Shown: positions 52,164-60,932 of the stretch, piece by piece
Position numbering within the stretch: the stretch's first letter is position 1
Layout of the letters: each line of letters begins with the position of its first letter
DNA from: Planctomycetota bacterium
GTDB lineage: Bacteria; Planctomycetota; GCA-002687715; DRQF01
Length of the DNA: 64,000 nucleotides
NCBI GenBank assembly: GCA_020639295.1
Contig: JACKGY010000004.1
Span: 248,001-312,000, forward strand
Direction: 5' to 3'
The notes under the pieces: model-generated
Told to the model about the DNA's origin: nothing
Seen by the model: only the letters and a program-made list of their open reading frames with translations
Database searches by the model: none
Made by a program: the position numbers and the translations under genes

Positions 52164-53831
52164 TCAAGGGACGAGCTGGAGGCGCAGGCCGTTGGAACTG
52201 GCGAGGACTGGGTCGAATTCGATGATCTGCAGGTAGACCGGGACTCCGGCGAAGGCCGGGTGGACGCGGGAGATCGAAGGCAGGTGGAGCGCGCCGAGGA
52301 GGTCGAAGCCGAAGGTCGGCGCGTCGATCAGGTTGCTGCCGAGTGCCACCAGCAGGGGGAGCCAGCCGGAGATGGCGTAGTCGCCCTTCGCGAGGCTGAT
52401 GACCATGAGGCCGGCGCCGCCAGGCGTCGCCCCGTTGCCGACGATGTCACCGAGAACGGCGGTGGGATCGCCGCCGGCTGGCAGCCAGGCGAGGTCGAGA
52501 TCGGTGTGCCCGGAGGTGGAGGTGTCGTAGGTCAGCACCGGTCGGAGCGCGCCCCGGTAGACCCGAAGCCCACCGGCGCCGAACACCGGGCCGACGTTCT
52601 CCTTGGCTGAACCGACGGCGAACTCGGCGAGGCCGTCGAGGTCGGTGTCGCCGAGGCTCGCGATCGCGCCACCGAATCCCGAATTCAGATGGGGTCCAGC
52701 GATGCGGTCGATGACGATGCCATCCCGTCCCGAGATGATCCAGACGGCGCCTTCGTAACCTGGAGCGCCCACCAGGAGATCGCCGATTCCGTCGCCGTCG
52801 GTGTCCGGCAGCCCGCTGACGGCGGCGCCGAATTCCTCGAGGAGAAACCGGTTGCCGAAGACATGGCGGATACAGGCACCGTCTGCTCCCGAGTAGGCCT
52901 TCACGTAGCCGCCCTGGTTGTTCGGACCGTAGCCCTGGGGGGCGCCGACGAGCAGGTCGGGAAGGCCATCGCCGTCGAGGTCGCCGGCGCTCGCCACCGA
53001 GCGACCGAAGCGGTCGTGGGAGGCGGCCCCGTCGAGGCGCCTGATCGTGCTGCCGTCGACGCCCGAGATGATGAAGACCGAGCCGGCCTCCGGACCGACG
53101 AAGTCCGCATGGGGAGCGCCGATGGCGAAGTCGGCGAAGCCGTCCAGGTTCAGGTCACCCAGCGCCGTCAGGGCGCTGCCGAAGCGCGAATTCAAGGTCA
53201 TGCTCGGCGGTTGTAGCGAGTAGATCAGCGAGCCGTCGTTGCCGGAGTGGAGGTCGACGCGACCGAGGCAGCAGAGCGGGTCGGATGGCGCGAAGGCGGT
53301 GGGGTCGCCGATCGCGAAGTCCGGCCGACCATCGCCGTCGATGTCGCCGACGCCGGCGACCGCCGCGCCATAGAGCTTCGTTCCCGGGGGATCTGAATAG
53401 CCGTAGAGCAGGCTCCCGTCGCTGCCGGATCGCAGCTCGACGAAGCGCGGCGAGGGAATCGAAGCGGTGAACGGGCCACCGCCGACGAGGAAGTCGTCGA
53501 AGCCGTCGCCGTTCACGTCGCCCGCGCTCGCCACGCTCTGGCCGTACTCGTCGCCCGTCACGGCTCCGCTGAACTCGTGGAGGAGCGAACCGTCGAGGCC
53601 GGAACGGACGTAGACCTTGGTCGGGCCGGGGTCGGAGGGCCAGTCGGCCTTGGGCGCGCCATACAGGAAGTCCGGGATCCCGTCGCCGTTCACGTCGCCA
53701 GCCGCGGCCACGGCGCTGCCGAGTCGTTCGTAGGTCTTGGAGCCCTGGTAGAGCTGGATGGGAGCCGACTGCCCGACGGCGAGGGCCGAGATCAACGATG
53801 TCGCCACCAGGATCAGGATGTTCCGACGCAT
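52164..53831 (-). CDS. Exported FG-GAP beta-propeller protein
   Basis: A 555-residue protein with signal peptide (MRRNILILVATSLISALAVGQ), seven FG-GAP repeats (GDVNGDGIPDFLYGAP, GDIDGDGRPDFAIGDP, GDLDGDGLPDLLVGAP, PDTDGDGIGDLLVGAP and others) and the C-terminal domain found in the 23.8-32.2 kb proteins, ending SSNGLRLQLVP. It is separated from that cluster by about 20 kb, showing that the family is dispersed. GAGAGGAAGC precedes the ATG. Surface role inferred. Confidence 0.83.
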   Translation of the reverse strand: MRRNILILVATSLISALAVGQSAPIQLYQGSKTYERLGSAVAAAGDVNGDGIPDFLYGAPKADWPSDPGPTKVYVRSGLDGSLLHEFSGAVTGDEYGQSVASAGDVNGDGFDDFLVGGGPFTASIPSPRFVELRSGSDGSLLYGYSDPPGTKLYGAAVAGVGDIDGDGRPDFAIGDPTAFAPSDPLCCLGRVDLHSGNDGSLIYSLQPPSMTLNSRFGSALTALGDLNLDGFADFAIGAPHADFVGPEAGSVFIISGVDGSTIRRLDGAASHDRFGRSVASAGDLDGDGLPDLLVGAPQGYGPNNQGGYVKAYSGADGACIRHVFGNRFLLEEFGAAVSGLPDTDGDGIGDLLVGAPGYEGAVWIISGRDGIVIDRIAGPHLNSGFGGAIASLGDTDLDGLAEFAVGSAKENVGPVFGAGGLRVYRGALRPVLTYDTSTSGHTDLDLAWLPAGGDPTAVLGDIVGNGATPGGAGLMVISLAKGDYAISGWLPLLVALGSNLIDAPTFGFDLLGALHLPSISRVHPAFAGVPVYLQIIEFDPVLASSNGLRLQLVP

Positions 53832-54205
53832 GCTTCCTCTCGAGCCCGGGCCGCTGAGATCGCGCGGGAAACGAGCCGCCGGTGGCCCGATGCCGGCGCG
53901 AGGAACACGGGACTCCGCGATCCGGCCGCGACTTCCCCTCGACCTCGGGGCCCAGCCTAGACTTCGGAGCCGGGCCCTGGCAAGGCGCGATTCTCCCGTC
54001 GCGTCGGCTTGGTCGTGATTCGATGGTGTGAGGCAATCGGATCGGCCGCTTCGGCGGCGACTCGCCCACCGTGCTGTTCTGCCATCCTGCCTGCGAAGGC
54101 ACCTCGCCAGCTTCTGGCGCGGCGTCGGAGGCCAGAACCGACGGGCCGGCGTGGTCCCGCCGGGCCGGGCGGTTCCTCGGCGGGTCGAGCCCGCCAGCGC
54201 CCCGG
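53832..54205. other. Intergenic gap
   Basis: No gene is supported here. A 6-bp hairpin (GGCGGG/CCCGCC, 54179-54195) just past the stop of the gene at 54206 may be its terminator; the rest should contain the promoter of the FG-GAP gene, not identified. Confidence 0.35.
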
Positions 54206-54946
54206 TCAGTGGAGGTGGATCAGGACGTTGCCATCGCCCAGGCGGGCCATGTTGAACACGTAGGGCAGGGGGCGCAGGTACTGGGCGATCCAGCTCCGCT
54301 CGCCGCCATAGCCCTCGCCCTGGGTGAAGTCGTAGGTCGTCTTCTTGTCCGGAGCGATGTCGTCGGCGTACTTGCTGTCGTTGACCGGGATGAAGGGCAT
54401 GACCTTGAAGTCGTCGCGGAGGTACTGCTTCTCGGGGCTCGGTTTCGGGGTCTCGAAGCCGGGGAGCGCGCTGATCTTCTCGAACAGCGCTCCGTTCTGG
54501 AACTCGGCCTCGAAGCGGAAGACGTAGTTCCGATCGGCGAGATGGGGTTTCTCCTCCGGTCGTTCCGTCGGCAGCCGGTCGACGACCTTCCGGGCGAGAA
54601 CCGTGACCAGCTTCTTGGCGAGCAGGACGTCGAGGATCTTGTCGGTGCAGGGCTTGCCGTCGGCGCCCTCGTAGCTGCCCTTCCTCATCAGGTTCTCGTC
54701 GCGCATCAGGGCGAGGATCTCGGCTTCCTTCTTCTCGAGATAGCCGAGGAGATAGATCACGTGCTGCCGGTGCTCATGGGCCCCTCCATCCTTGACCCAG
54801 TCGAAGTCGATCGAGGTCGTCAGGCGGTCGGCATGGTAGACCTCGATGGGGCAGAGGTAGGACTCCCAGACCGGCGGGTCCCGCTGGGCCAGCGCGGTGG
54901 CGGAAACCAGGACGAGAGCCATCGTGGTGATCAGGGTCAGTCGCAT
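54206..54946 (-). CDS. Exported protein of unknown function
   Basis: A 246-residue protein with signal peptide (MRLTLITTMALVLVSATALAQ) and a soluble charged body. AHEHRQHVIYLLGYLEKKEAE and a pair of Cys are visible, but no family is recognised. The frame is open to 55117; the ATG at 54946 has AAAGGA upstream and begins the signal peptide. It is monocistronic, divergent from the DUF2071-like gene. Confidence 0.65.
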   Translation of the reverse strand: MRLTLITTMALVLVSATALAQRDPPVWESYLCPIEVYHADRLTTSIDFDWVKDGGAHEHRQHVIYLLGYLEKKEAEILALMRDENLMRKGSYEGADGKPCTDKILDVLLAKKLVTVLARKVVDRLPTERPEEKPHLADRNYVFRFEAEFQNGALFEKISALPGFETPKPSPEKQYLRDDFKVMPFIPVNDSKYADDIAPDKKTTYDFTQGEGYGGERSWIAQYLRPLPYVFNMARLGDGNVLIHLH

Positions 54947-55265
54947 CGTCGGTCCTTTCCACATGGGTGGCGGCGCGCGACCGGCTGCGGCCGCGGCCCT
55001 CATCATGACGCGGGTCCTGGACGAGCGCGGAAGGGATTCGGTCCATGTCCGAGATTCCTGGCCGTGGCATCGGCCCGGCCTCGTTCGTGGTGCCCGAGAT
55101 CGGACCCGCGGCAGCACGGCGTCGGGGCCGTGGTCGCGTCAATCCGGATTCGCCACGGACGAGAAGTCGCGACCGAGACTATCATGGGCGGCGGCCCGCC
55201 GCGGCGAGGCCGTCCACCCGGAACGGCAGGGGCTGGGAAGGCAGGGCCCTCGAGGAGATGACGAC

Positions 55266-56012
55266 ATGTTGCGCGGCCTGATCGACCGGCGGATCCTGGT
55301 CAACTACCGGGTTCGACCCGAGGTCCTCGCGGCGGCCCTGCCGGAACCCTTCCGGCCCAAGCTGCATCGGGGCTGGGCGCTCGCCGGCATCTGCCTGATC
55401 CGGCTCCGCGAGATCCGCCCCGGCTTCCTGCCGGCCTGGCTCGGGCTCGCCTCCGAGAACGCCGCCCACCGCGCGGCGGTCGAATGGGACCTGGGCGAGG
55501 GGCCGCGCGAAGGGGTCTTCGTCTGGCGTCGCGACACCAGCTCCTGCCTGAATGCCCTGGCCGGTGGTCGGGTCTTCCCCGGCCGGCACGGCCGGGCCCG
55601 CTTCGACCTGCGGGAAGAGGGCGACCGCTACGAGCTGAGTCTCCATGCCGACCGCGGAGCGAACGAGCTGGCCCTGGTCGCGGACCGCTGCGAGGCCTGG
55701 CCGGAGGGCTCCATCTTCCGCGATCTCGACGAGGCCTCCGCCTTCTTCGCCGCCGGTTCCCTGGGCTACTCGGTGACCGCCGACCCGGGCCGCTTCGAAG
55801 GGCTCGAACTCCACTGTCGGCGCTGGGCGGTGGCGGCCCTGAGGCTCTCGAGCTTGCGGTCGAGCTTCTTCGACGATCCCGAGGTCTTTCCTCCGGGTTC
55901 GATCGAGTTCGACTGCGCGCTGCTGATGCGGGGGATCGAACACGAATGGCGCGGACGGCCCGACCTCTGCTGTGTTCCGGCCCTGGCGCCGAGCTCCGCC
56001 GTGGGCGATTGA
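55266..56012 (+). CDS. DUF2071-like protein (acetoacetate-decarboxylase-like fold)
   Basis: A 248-residue protein. The opening RRILVNYRVRPEVLAAALPE followed by PFRPKLHRGWALAGICLI matches DUF2071 (YqjF-like) proteins, which share the acetoacetate decarboxylase-like fold; FFAAGSLGYSVT and the ending with FDCALLMRG fit. The enzymatic role of the family is not established. GAGGAG lies 8 bases before the ATG. Confidence 0.75.
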   Translation: MLRGLIDRRILVNYRVRPEVLAAALPEPFRPKLHRGWALAGICLIRLREIRPGFLPAWLGLASENAAHRAAVEWDLGEGPREGVFVWRRDTSSCLNALAGGRVFPGRHGRARFDLREEGDRYELSLHADRGANELALVADRCEAWPEGSIFRDLDEASAFFAAGSLGYSVTADPGRFEGLELHCRRWAVAALRLSSLRSSFFDDPEVFPPGSIEFDCALLMRGIEHEWRGRPDLCCVPALAPSSAVGD

Positions 56013-56058
56013 GCCCGGCCTCGACCGCCGCCGCCCATCGGCTATCATCGCCGTCGCC

Positions 56059-56574
56059 ATGACCACCCACGATGGCCCGCTGATCTTCCGCGCCTCCAGA
56101 CCGAAGCAGCTCCTCCTGATGCTGCTCGCGCTCGCGATGTCCGGCCTCGGTCTCTGGATGACCACCCGTGACGACATCGAGGCGGTCGCCGCAGGCTGGG
56201 TGTGCATGGTCTTCTTCGGCGGCGGTGTCCTGCTGATCGTCGGCCGGGTTCTCGCCAAGGAGCCGCCGCTCGTCCTGAGCCAGGCGGGGATCGAGGACCG
56301 CCGCCTGGGCGCAGGCCTCGTCCCCTGGTCCGAGATCGCCGACGTCGGCCTTGTCGTGGTCAAGTCCCGGACTTTCCTCGCGATCGAGCTGGTCGACGAG
56401 GATTCCCTCCTCGCCCGCCTGTCGTTCTGGCCCAGGCTCCGGGGGCGTCTCAATCGTTCGATCGGCTGGACGCCCTGGTCGATCAGCTTCAACGACCTGG
56501 AGCCGAGCCCCGAGGCGGCCATGGCCTACGTCGAGAGCCTCCTGGGCGATCGACCCGAGGAGAACGAGTCATGA
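56059..56574 (+). CDS. Small membrane protein, STM3941-like
   Basis: A 171-residue protein with two adjacent membrane segments (LLLMLLALAMSGLGLWM and AGWVCMVFFGGGVLLIVGRV) followed by a PH-like cytosolic domain (LVPWSEIADVGLVVV, GWTPWSISFNDLE). The layout matches the STM3941/E. coli YfjD-type family of unknown role. A TATCAT about 15 bases upstream is a possible -10 but is too close for a usual leader. Its stop overlaps the next ATG. Confidence 0.72.
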   Translation: MTTHDGPLIFRASRPKQLLLMLLALAMSGLGLWMTTRDDIEAVAAGWVCMVFFGGGVLLIVGRVLAKEPPLVLSQAGIEDRRLGAGLVPWSEIADVGLVVVKSRTFLAIELVDEDSLLARLSFWPRLRGRLNRSIGWTPWSISFNDLEPSPEAAMAYVESLLGDRPEENES

Positions 56575-56678
56575 CCCGCCTGAAGTCGATCCTCGCCGCG
56601 CTCCTCATCGTCGGGCTCTTCGTCTTCCTGGTCTGGATGCTCGCGAAGGGCGGCGGCGGACTCGCCAAGGCGCGCTGA
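56571..56678 (+). CDS. 35-residue single-span membrane peptide
   Basis: An ATG overlapping the preceding stop (ATGA), with GAGGAG 8 bases upstream, opens 35 codons: MTRLK, then a clear membrane segment (SILAALLIVGLFVFLVWMLA), then KGGGGLAKAR. Positive charges on both ends and translational coupling suggest a real small membrane partner of the STM3941-like protein. No known family. Confidence 0.6.
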   Translation: MTRLKSILAALLIVGLFVFLVWMLAKGGGGLAKAR

Positions 56679-56946
56679 GCCCGACGACGCCCGTCTGGCG
56701 CTCGGCGTGAAGATGAAGGTCGGAACTCCGCGAGGTCGACGGCTCGGGCTGATCGCGGAAAGGAAAGGTGTCCGGGTCGGTTTCCGTCCGGCCAGCACAG
56801 CGCGGGACCTGGCGAGGTGACGGAAGTCCGCCCGGACACGGGGGGCGCGCGCAGTCTCGACCTCGACGCCTTCGATCAGCGGTTGGCGGAAGAGACCCCC
56901 TCTTGCGTGGTCGGGCAAGTCCTGCGCGCCTCAGGGCGAAGTGGGA

Positions 56947-57162
56947 TCAGGCTTTCGCCGTCAGGGTCAGCGTCCTGGCGAACTCGTCGAGCTCCTTCTC
57001 GATCTTGGGCCTCTCGGCCTTGTAGATCTTGGTGATGCAGTCGATGAGTTCATCGCGCTTGCCCGCGATCGTCTTGATGTCGGTGTCGCTGAGCTTCGCC
57101 CACTTCGTCTTGAACTTCGGGGCCAGGGTCTTCCAGTTGGTCTTGATCTCGTTCCAGAGCAT
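56947..57162 (-). CDS. CsbD-like general stress protein
   Basis: A 71-residue polar protein. MLWNEIKTNWKTLAPKFKTK followed by WAKLSDTDIKTIAGKRDELI matches the CsbD/UPF0337 pattern (W-K-xK-KWG-LTDDDL-IAGKRDQL). These proteins rise in the general stress response; function is unknown. GGAG lies 8 bases before the ATG. Confidence 0.85.
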   Translation of the reverse strand: MLWNEIKTNWKTLAPKFKTKWAKLSDTDIKTIAGKRDELIDCITKIYKAERPKIEKELDEFARTLTLTAKA

Positions 57163-57611
57163 GGTTGGTCTCCACCGGGGATCGGCCGGGCCGAACGGGT
57201 CGGCGTCGCTGCTGCCGCGAAGCCTGCCGGTCGTGGTCGCGGCCTTCGCGATCGACCACTGGGGCGGTCGGATTCGCGCTCGTCGGGAGCCGCAAAGACC
57301 AGACCCTGGCGCGATCTGGGGCAACTTCGGCCCTCGTCGGGCCGATGCTGCCGCGACCGGTTCGGCCGCTCTCCAGGACGCGCGTGAACTCACCACGGCG
57401 CAGCCGATCACCGTGGCATCCGACCCCGGAGTCGGGCGAGGCGCCGCGGTCGCCCCCGCTCGTGACCGAAACCGGGCTCGGCGACGGGAACCGCGGCACG
57501 TTCCTTGCGGACACCTGGCGTTGGCGGCGGTCCGTCCGGAGCGTGCTTTCGACCAGTGACCTGAGGAGAAGGTCACGGTAGGCTCGCCGCGCGGGCCCGC
57601 GGAGGAGAGTG
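57163..57611. other. Divergent intergenic region
   Basis: About 450 bases between the CsbD-like and Lon-like starts. An inverted repeat GTGACC/GGTCAC (57556-57576, 9-base loop) lies just upstream of the protease gene and could be an operator. It is not a CIRCE element. Nothing else is recognised. Confidence 0.35.
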
Positions 57612-60032
57612 ATGGCGATCGCGAAGAGACTGAGCGGCGGCGAACTGCTGCGCGCCACCCGACCGGAGGACATCCCCTTCGAGACCACCGTCGAGGCGGT
57701 CGCCTCCGGCGAGGTGCCCGGCATCGTCGGTCAGGAACGGGCCCAGGAAGCACTGCGCTTCGGAGTGGGCATGAAGGGCGAGGGCTACAACCTGTTCGCG
57801 ATCGGTCCGCACGGCGTCGGCAAGCACACCCTGCTGTTCCAGATCCTGCAGGAACACGCGGCGCGGCGTCCGCGATCCGCCGACTGGTGCTACGTCCACG
57901 ACTTCGCCCATCCCGAACGTCCTCGTGCCCTCGAGCTGCCCGCCGGTCTCGGCTCGGCGCTGCGCGACGACATGCTCCGGGCGGTGGCCGACCTGCGCGT
58001 GGCGATGCGCGCCGCCTTCGAGAGCGAGGAGTATCGCACCCGCAAGCAGCAGATCGTCGGTGACTTCCAGGAGAAGCAGCGCCAGGCCTTGGCGATCTTG
58101 CAGAAGGAGGCCGAGACCCAGGGCGTGGCCGTCCTGCAGACCGACACCGGCATGGTCATCGCTCCCCTGCGGGAAGGCGAACCGATCCCGGCGGCGGAGT
58201 TCAATGCCCTGCCCGACGACGAGAAGTCGCGACACGAGGACCGGATGCGTCAGGTGGGCACGGGCGTGCAGGACCTGCTCCGGCGCTTCCGCGACTGGGG
58301 CCGCGAGCAGATGGAGGCGATCCAGGCGGTCGACGGCGACTTCGCCCGGGCGACGGCGCATCGCGTGATGCAGCCGCTACGCGACCGTTTCGCCGAACTG
58401 CCGGAGGTTCTCGACTACCTGGGGCAGGTGGAGATCGACGTCGTGGACTGCGCCGCCGAGTTCCTCGCCAGCGAGCTCGAAGGCATGGAGGTCGCGCTGA
58501 AGCGGGCCTTCAAGCAGAACGGCGACGACGCCGGCTCCTTCCTCCGCTATCGGGTCAACCTGCTCGTGGATCGGGCCGCCGATTCGGCCGCACCCATCAT
58601 CAGCGAGATGAACCCGACCCTGACGAATCTGGTCGGTCGGGTCGACTACGAGTCCCGCTTCGGCGCCATGGTCACCAACCTCGGCCTGGTGCGGGCCGGA
58701 GCGCTCCACCGGGCGATCGGTGGCTACCTCGTCCTCGATGCCCGTCGCGTGCTGCGCAATCCCGAGTCCTGGGAATGCCTGAAACGCGCCCTTCGTTCCC
58801 GCGAGATCAGAATCGAGTCGCTGGGACAGAGCCTCGGCCTGATGGCGACTGTGATGCTCGAGCCCGCGGTCATTCCGCTCGGCGACACCAAGGTCATTCT
58901 CTGCGGCGAGCGCGAACTCTACTACCTCCTGGCCGAACTCGATCCGGACTTCCTCGAGCTGTTCAAGGTCCTCGTCGACTTCGACGAGACCACCGAGCGC
59001 AACGCCGAGACGCAGCATGCCTACGCCCGGCTGATCGCGCAGCTCGTCGCGCAGGAGGGGCTCCTCGCCTTCGATCGCGGAGCGGTGGCCCGGGTCCTCG
59101 ACCACGCGGCCCGCATGGCCGGCGAGGCCGACAAGCTCTCGCTCCGGATGCGCGCGATGATCGATCTGCTGCGCGAGGCCGACTTCGAGGCCCGGTCGGC
59201 GGGCCGTGACCTGGTCCGGGTCGAGGACGTCGATCGAGCCCAGGGCAGCCGTCGTCGCCGGGCCGATCGCATCCCGTTGCGCATCCTCGAGGCGATGCGC
59301 CGCCACGACATCCTGATCGCGACCGAGGGCGGCGTGGTCGGGCAGATCAACGGACTGTCCGTCTTCCAGCTCGGCGAGCACTGGTTCGGCAGGCCGACGC
59401 GGATCAGCGCCCGGACCCGGCCCGGCAAGGGTGACCTGATCGACATCGAGCGCGAGGTGGAACTCGGGGGACCGATCCACTCCAAGGGCGTCCTCATCCT
59501 CGCCGGCTTCCTCGGCGCCCGCTATTCGCTCGGCGCGCCGCTGTCGCTGGCCGCGAGTCTCGTCTTCGAGCAGTCCTACGGCCCGGTCGAGGGCGACAGC
59601 GCCTCCCTCGCCGAGCTCTGCGCCCTGATCTCCGCGCTCGCGGGCCTGCCCATCGACCAGAGCCTGGCGGTCACCGGCTCGATCGACCAGTACGGTCGCG
59701 TCCAGAGCATCGGCGGGGTCAACGAGAAGATCGAGGGCTTCTTCGATCTCTGCCGCGACCGGGGCCTGGCGGGGCAGGGCGTGATCATCCCGCGGAGCAA
59801 CGCCAAGAACCTCATGCTGCGCCGCGACCTGGTCGCCGCGGTGGAGGAGGGGCTCTTCAGGGTCCTGGTGGTGGAGGAGGTCGATCAGGCCCTCGAGATC
59901 CTCACCGGTACCGATGTGGGGCATCGGGCGGAGAACGGTCGCTTTCTCGATGAGAGCGTGAACGGCCGGGTGGAGGCCACCCTGGCCGCCTATGCCGCCT
60001 GCAATCGCAGCTTCCTCCATGGTGGCGGCTGA
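57612..60032 (+). CDS. Lon-like ATP-dependent protease (AAA_32 / LonB-type)
   Basis: An 806-residue protease of the group with an N-terminal domain, an inserted helical region and a C-terminal Lon peptidase domain. Walker A-like GPHGVGKHTLL lies near residue 70. The long coiled region (FQEKQRQALAILQKEAETQG) and GYLVLDARRVLRNPESWECL are typical of this LonB-like family. The Lon Ser-Lys dyad is visible as GDSASLAEL (Ser) and GGVNEKIEGF (Lys). The ATG at 57612 follows GGAGGAG at 4 bases. It probably degrades misfolded or regulatory proteins; the Walker B is less clear. Confidence 0.88.
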   Translation: MAIAKRLSGGELLRATRPEDIPFETTVEAVASGEVPGIVGQERAQEALRFGVGMKGEGYNLFAIGPHGVGKHTLLFQILQEHAARRPRSADWCYVHDFAHPERPRALELPAGLGSALRDDMLRAVADLRVAMRAAFESEEYRTRKQQIVGDFQEKQRQALAILQKEAETQGVAVLQTDTGMVIAPLREGEPIPAAEFNALPDDEKSRHEDRMRQVGTGVQDLLRRFRDWGREQMEAIQAVDGDFARATAHRVMQPLRDRFAELPEVLDYLGQVEIDVVDCAAEFLASELEGMEVALKRAFKQNGDDAGSFLRYRVNLLVDRAADSAAPIISEMNPTLTNLVGRVDYESRFGAMVTNLGLVRAGALHRAIGGYLVLDARRVLRNPESWECLKRALRSREIRIESLGQSLGLMATVMLEPAVIPLGDTKVILCGERELYYLLAELDPDFLELFKVLVDFDETTERNAETQHAYARLIAQLVAQEGLLAFDRGAVARVLDHAARMAGEADKLSLRMRAMIDLLREADFEARSAGRDLVRVEDVDRAQGSRRRRADRIPLRILEAMRRHDILIATEGGVVGQINGLSVFQLGEHWFGRPTRISARTRPGKGDLIDIEREVELGGPIHSKGVLILAGFLGARYSLGAPLSLAASLVFEQSYGPVEGDSASLAELCALISALAGLPIDQSLAVTGSIDQYGRVQSIGGVNEKIEGFFDLCRDRGLAGQGVIIPRSNAKNLMLRRDLVAAVEEGLFRVLVVEEVDQALEILTGTDVGHRAENGRFLDESVNGRVEATLAAYAACNRSFLHGGG

Positions 60033-60564
60033 GGCCTGCGAGGGAATCCGCGCCTCGACTGGGGCATGTACCCCGGTCGGCGGCCGCGCGGCCCGACCAG
60101 ACCGTCCGCCGCATCGCCGATTCCCGGCGGTCGGAGCGTTGTCGCCGACCCGATCGTGAGTTGTGGCCGGCGCGATTGGTCGCGCCCCCAGGGCTCGCCG
60201 ATGGCACGGAAGCTGCTCTGCGAGGGGCGATGAAACGGTCCTTGACATCGGAAACGTGACCGGAGCGTCAGACGGGATCACGAGCCGCCGCCACCCGCGA
60301 CGGCGAATGTCCCTAGGCCCGTTGGTACGAGTCTCGCCGACGAGACCTGCCCATCACGGCCGAGGCGCCCCGCGTTGCCGTCGACCCATGCATCGCCCGC
60401 GTTCTGGCTAGGTCACAGTGCACGTCCAAGGACAGCCACCGGCGCGATCGACAGCTCGACGGCTACCAGGCCTGCCACCCTGGCTCTGCCAGTGGCGTGG
60501 GTCGACGCGGTGGAGCTTGCGACCGCCTTGGGGCCCGACATCCGGTCACCACACTCCGTAGCCA
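60033..60564. other. Intergenic gap without a supported gene
   Basis: Short open frames on the plus strand have no ribosome binding site and no recognisable content. TTGACA at about 60243 lacks a convincing -10. I see nothing else. Confidence 0.35.
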
Positions 60565-60599
60565 GCGAGCGGCGTCATAGAGCGATGACGGCCGCTCGC
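60565..60599 (-). terminator. Terminator of the VF530-like gene
   Basis: A 14-bp stem with one bulged base (GCGAGCGGCGTCAT against ATGACGGCCGCTCGC) and a 6-base loop lies directly after the stop at 60602. There is no T-tract. Confidence 0.55.
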
Positions 60600-60601
60600 T
60601 C

Positions 60602-60874
60602 TCATTTCGGCGGTTCCTCGGCCCGATCCGGGTCCTCGCCGGTGGGTTGCTCCTCGTGGAGGCGGAGGTCGAGATAGAGATCCTCGACCTGCTGGCGTGC
60701 CCAGGGGGTTCGACGCAGGAACTTCAGGCTCGACTTGATCGACGGCTCGTGCTGGAAGCAGCGGATGTCGATCCACTGGCCGAGCCGGGCCCAGCCGAAG
60801 CGCTCGACCAGATGCTCGAGCAGGCGTTCGAGCGTGATTCCGTGGAGGGGGTTGTTCGGCTGGCCACTCGTCAT
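60602..60874 (-). CDS. VF530-family DNA-binding protein (DUF2132)
   Basis: A 90-residue protein. NPLHGITLERLLEHLVERFG, WIDIRCFQHEPSIKSSLKFL and RRTPWARQQVEDLYL match the VF530 family almost along its length; the Vibrio structure is a helical DNA-binding fold. The C-terminal 15 residues are acidic. The ATG at 60874 has a weak ribosome binding site; the frame is open to 60982 without recognised content. Confidence 0.9.
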   Translation of the reverse strand: MTSGQPNNPLHGITLERLLEHLVERFGWARLGQWIDIRCFQHEPSIKSSLKFLRRTPWARQQVEDLYLDLRLHEEQPTGEDPDRAEEPPK

Positions 60875-60932
60875 GGTCCGAGGATAACCGGGTCGTGGCC
60901 AGAACGAAGGCCACCGGCGGCCAGGGCCTCGG

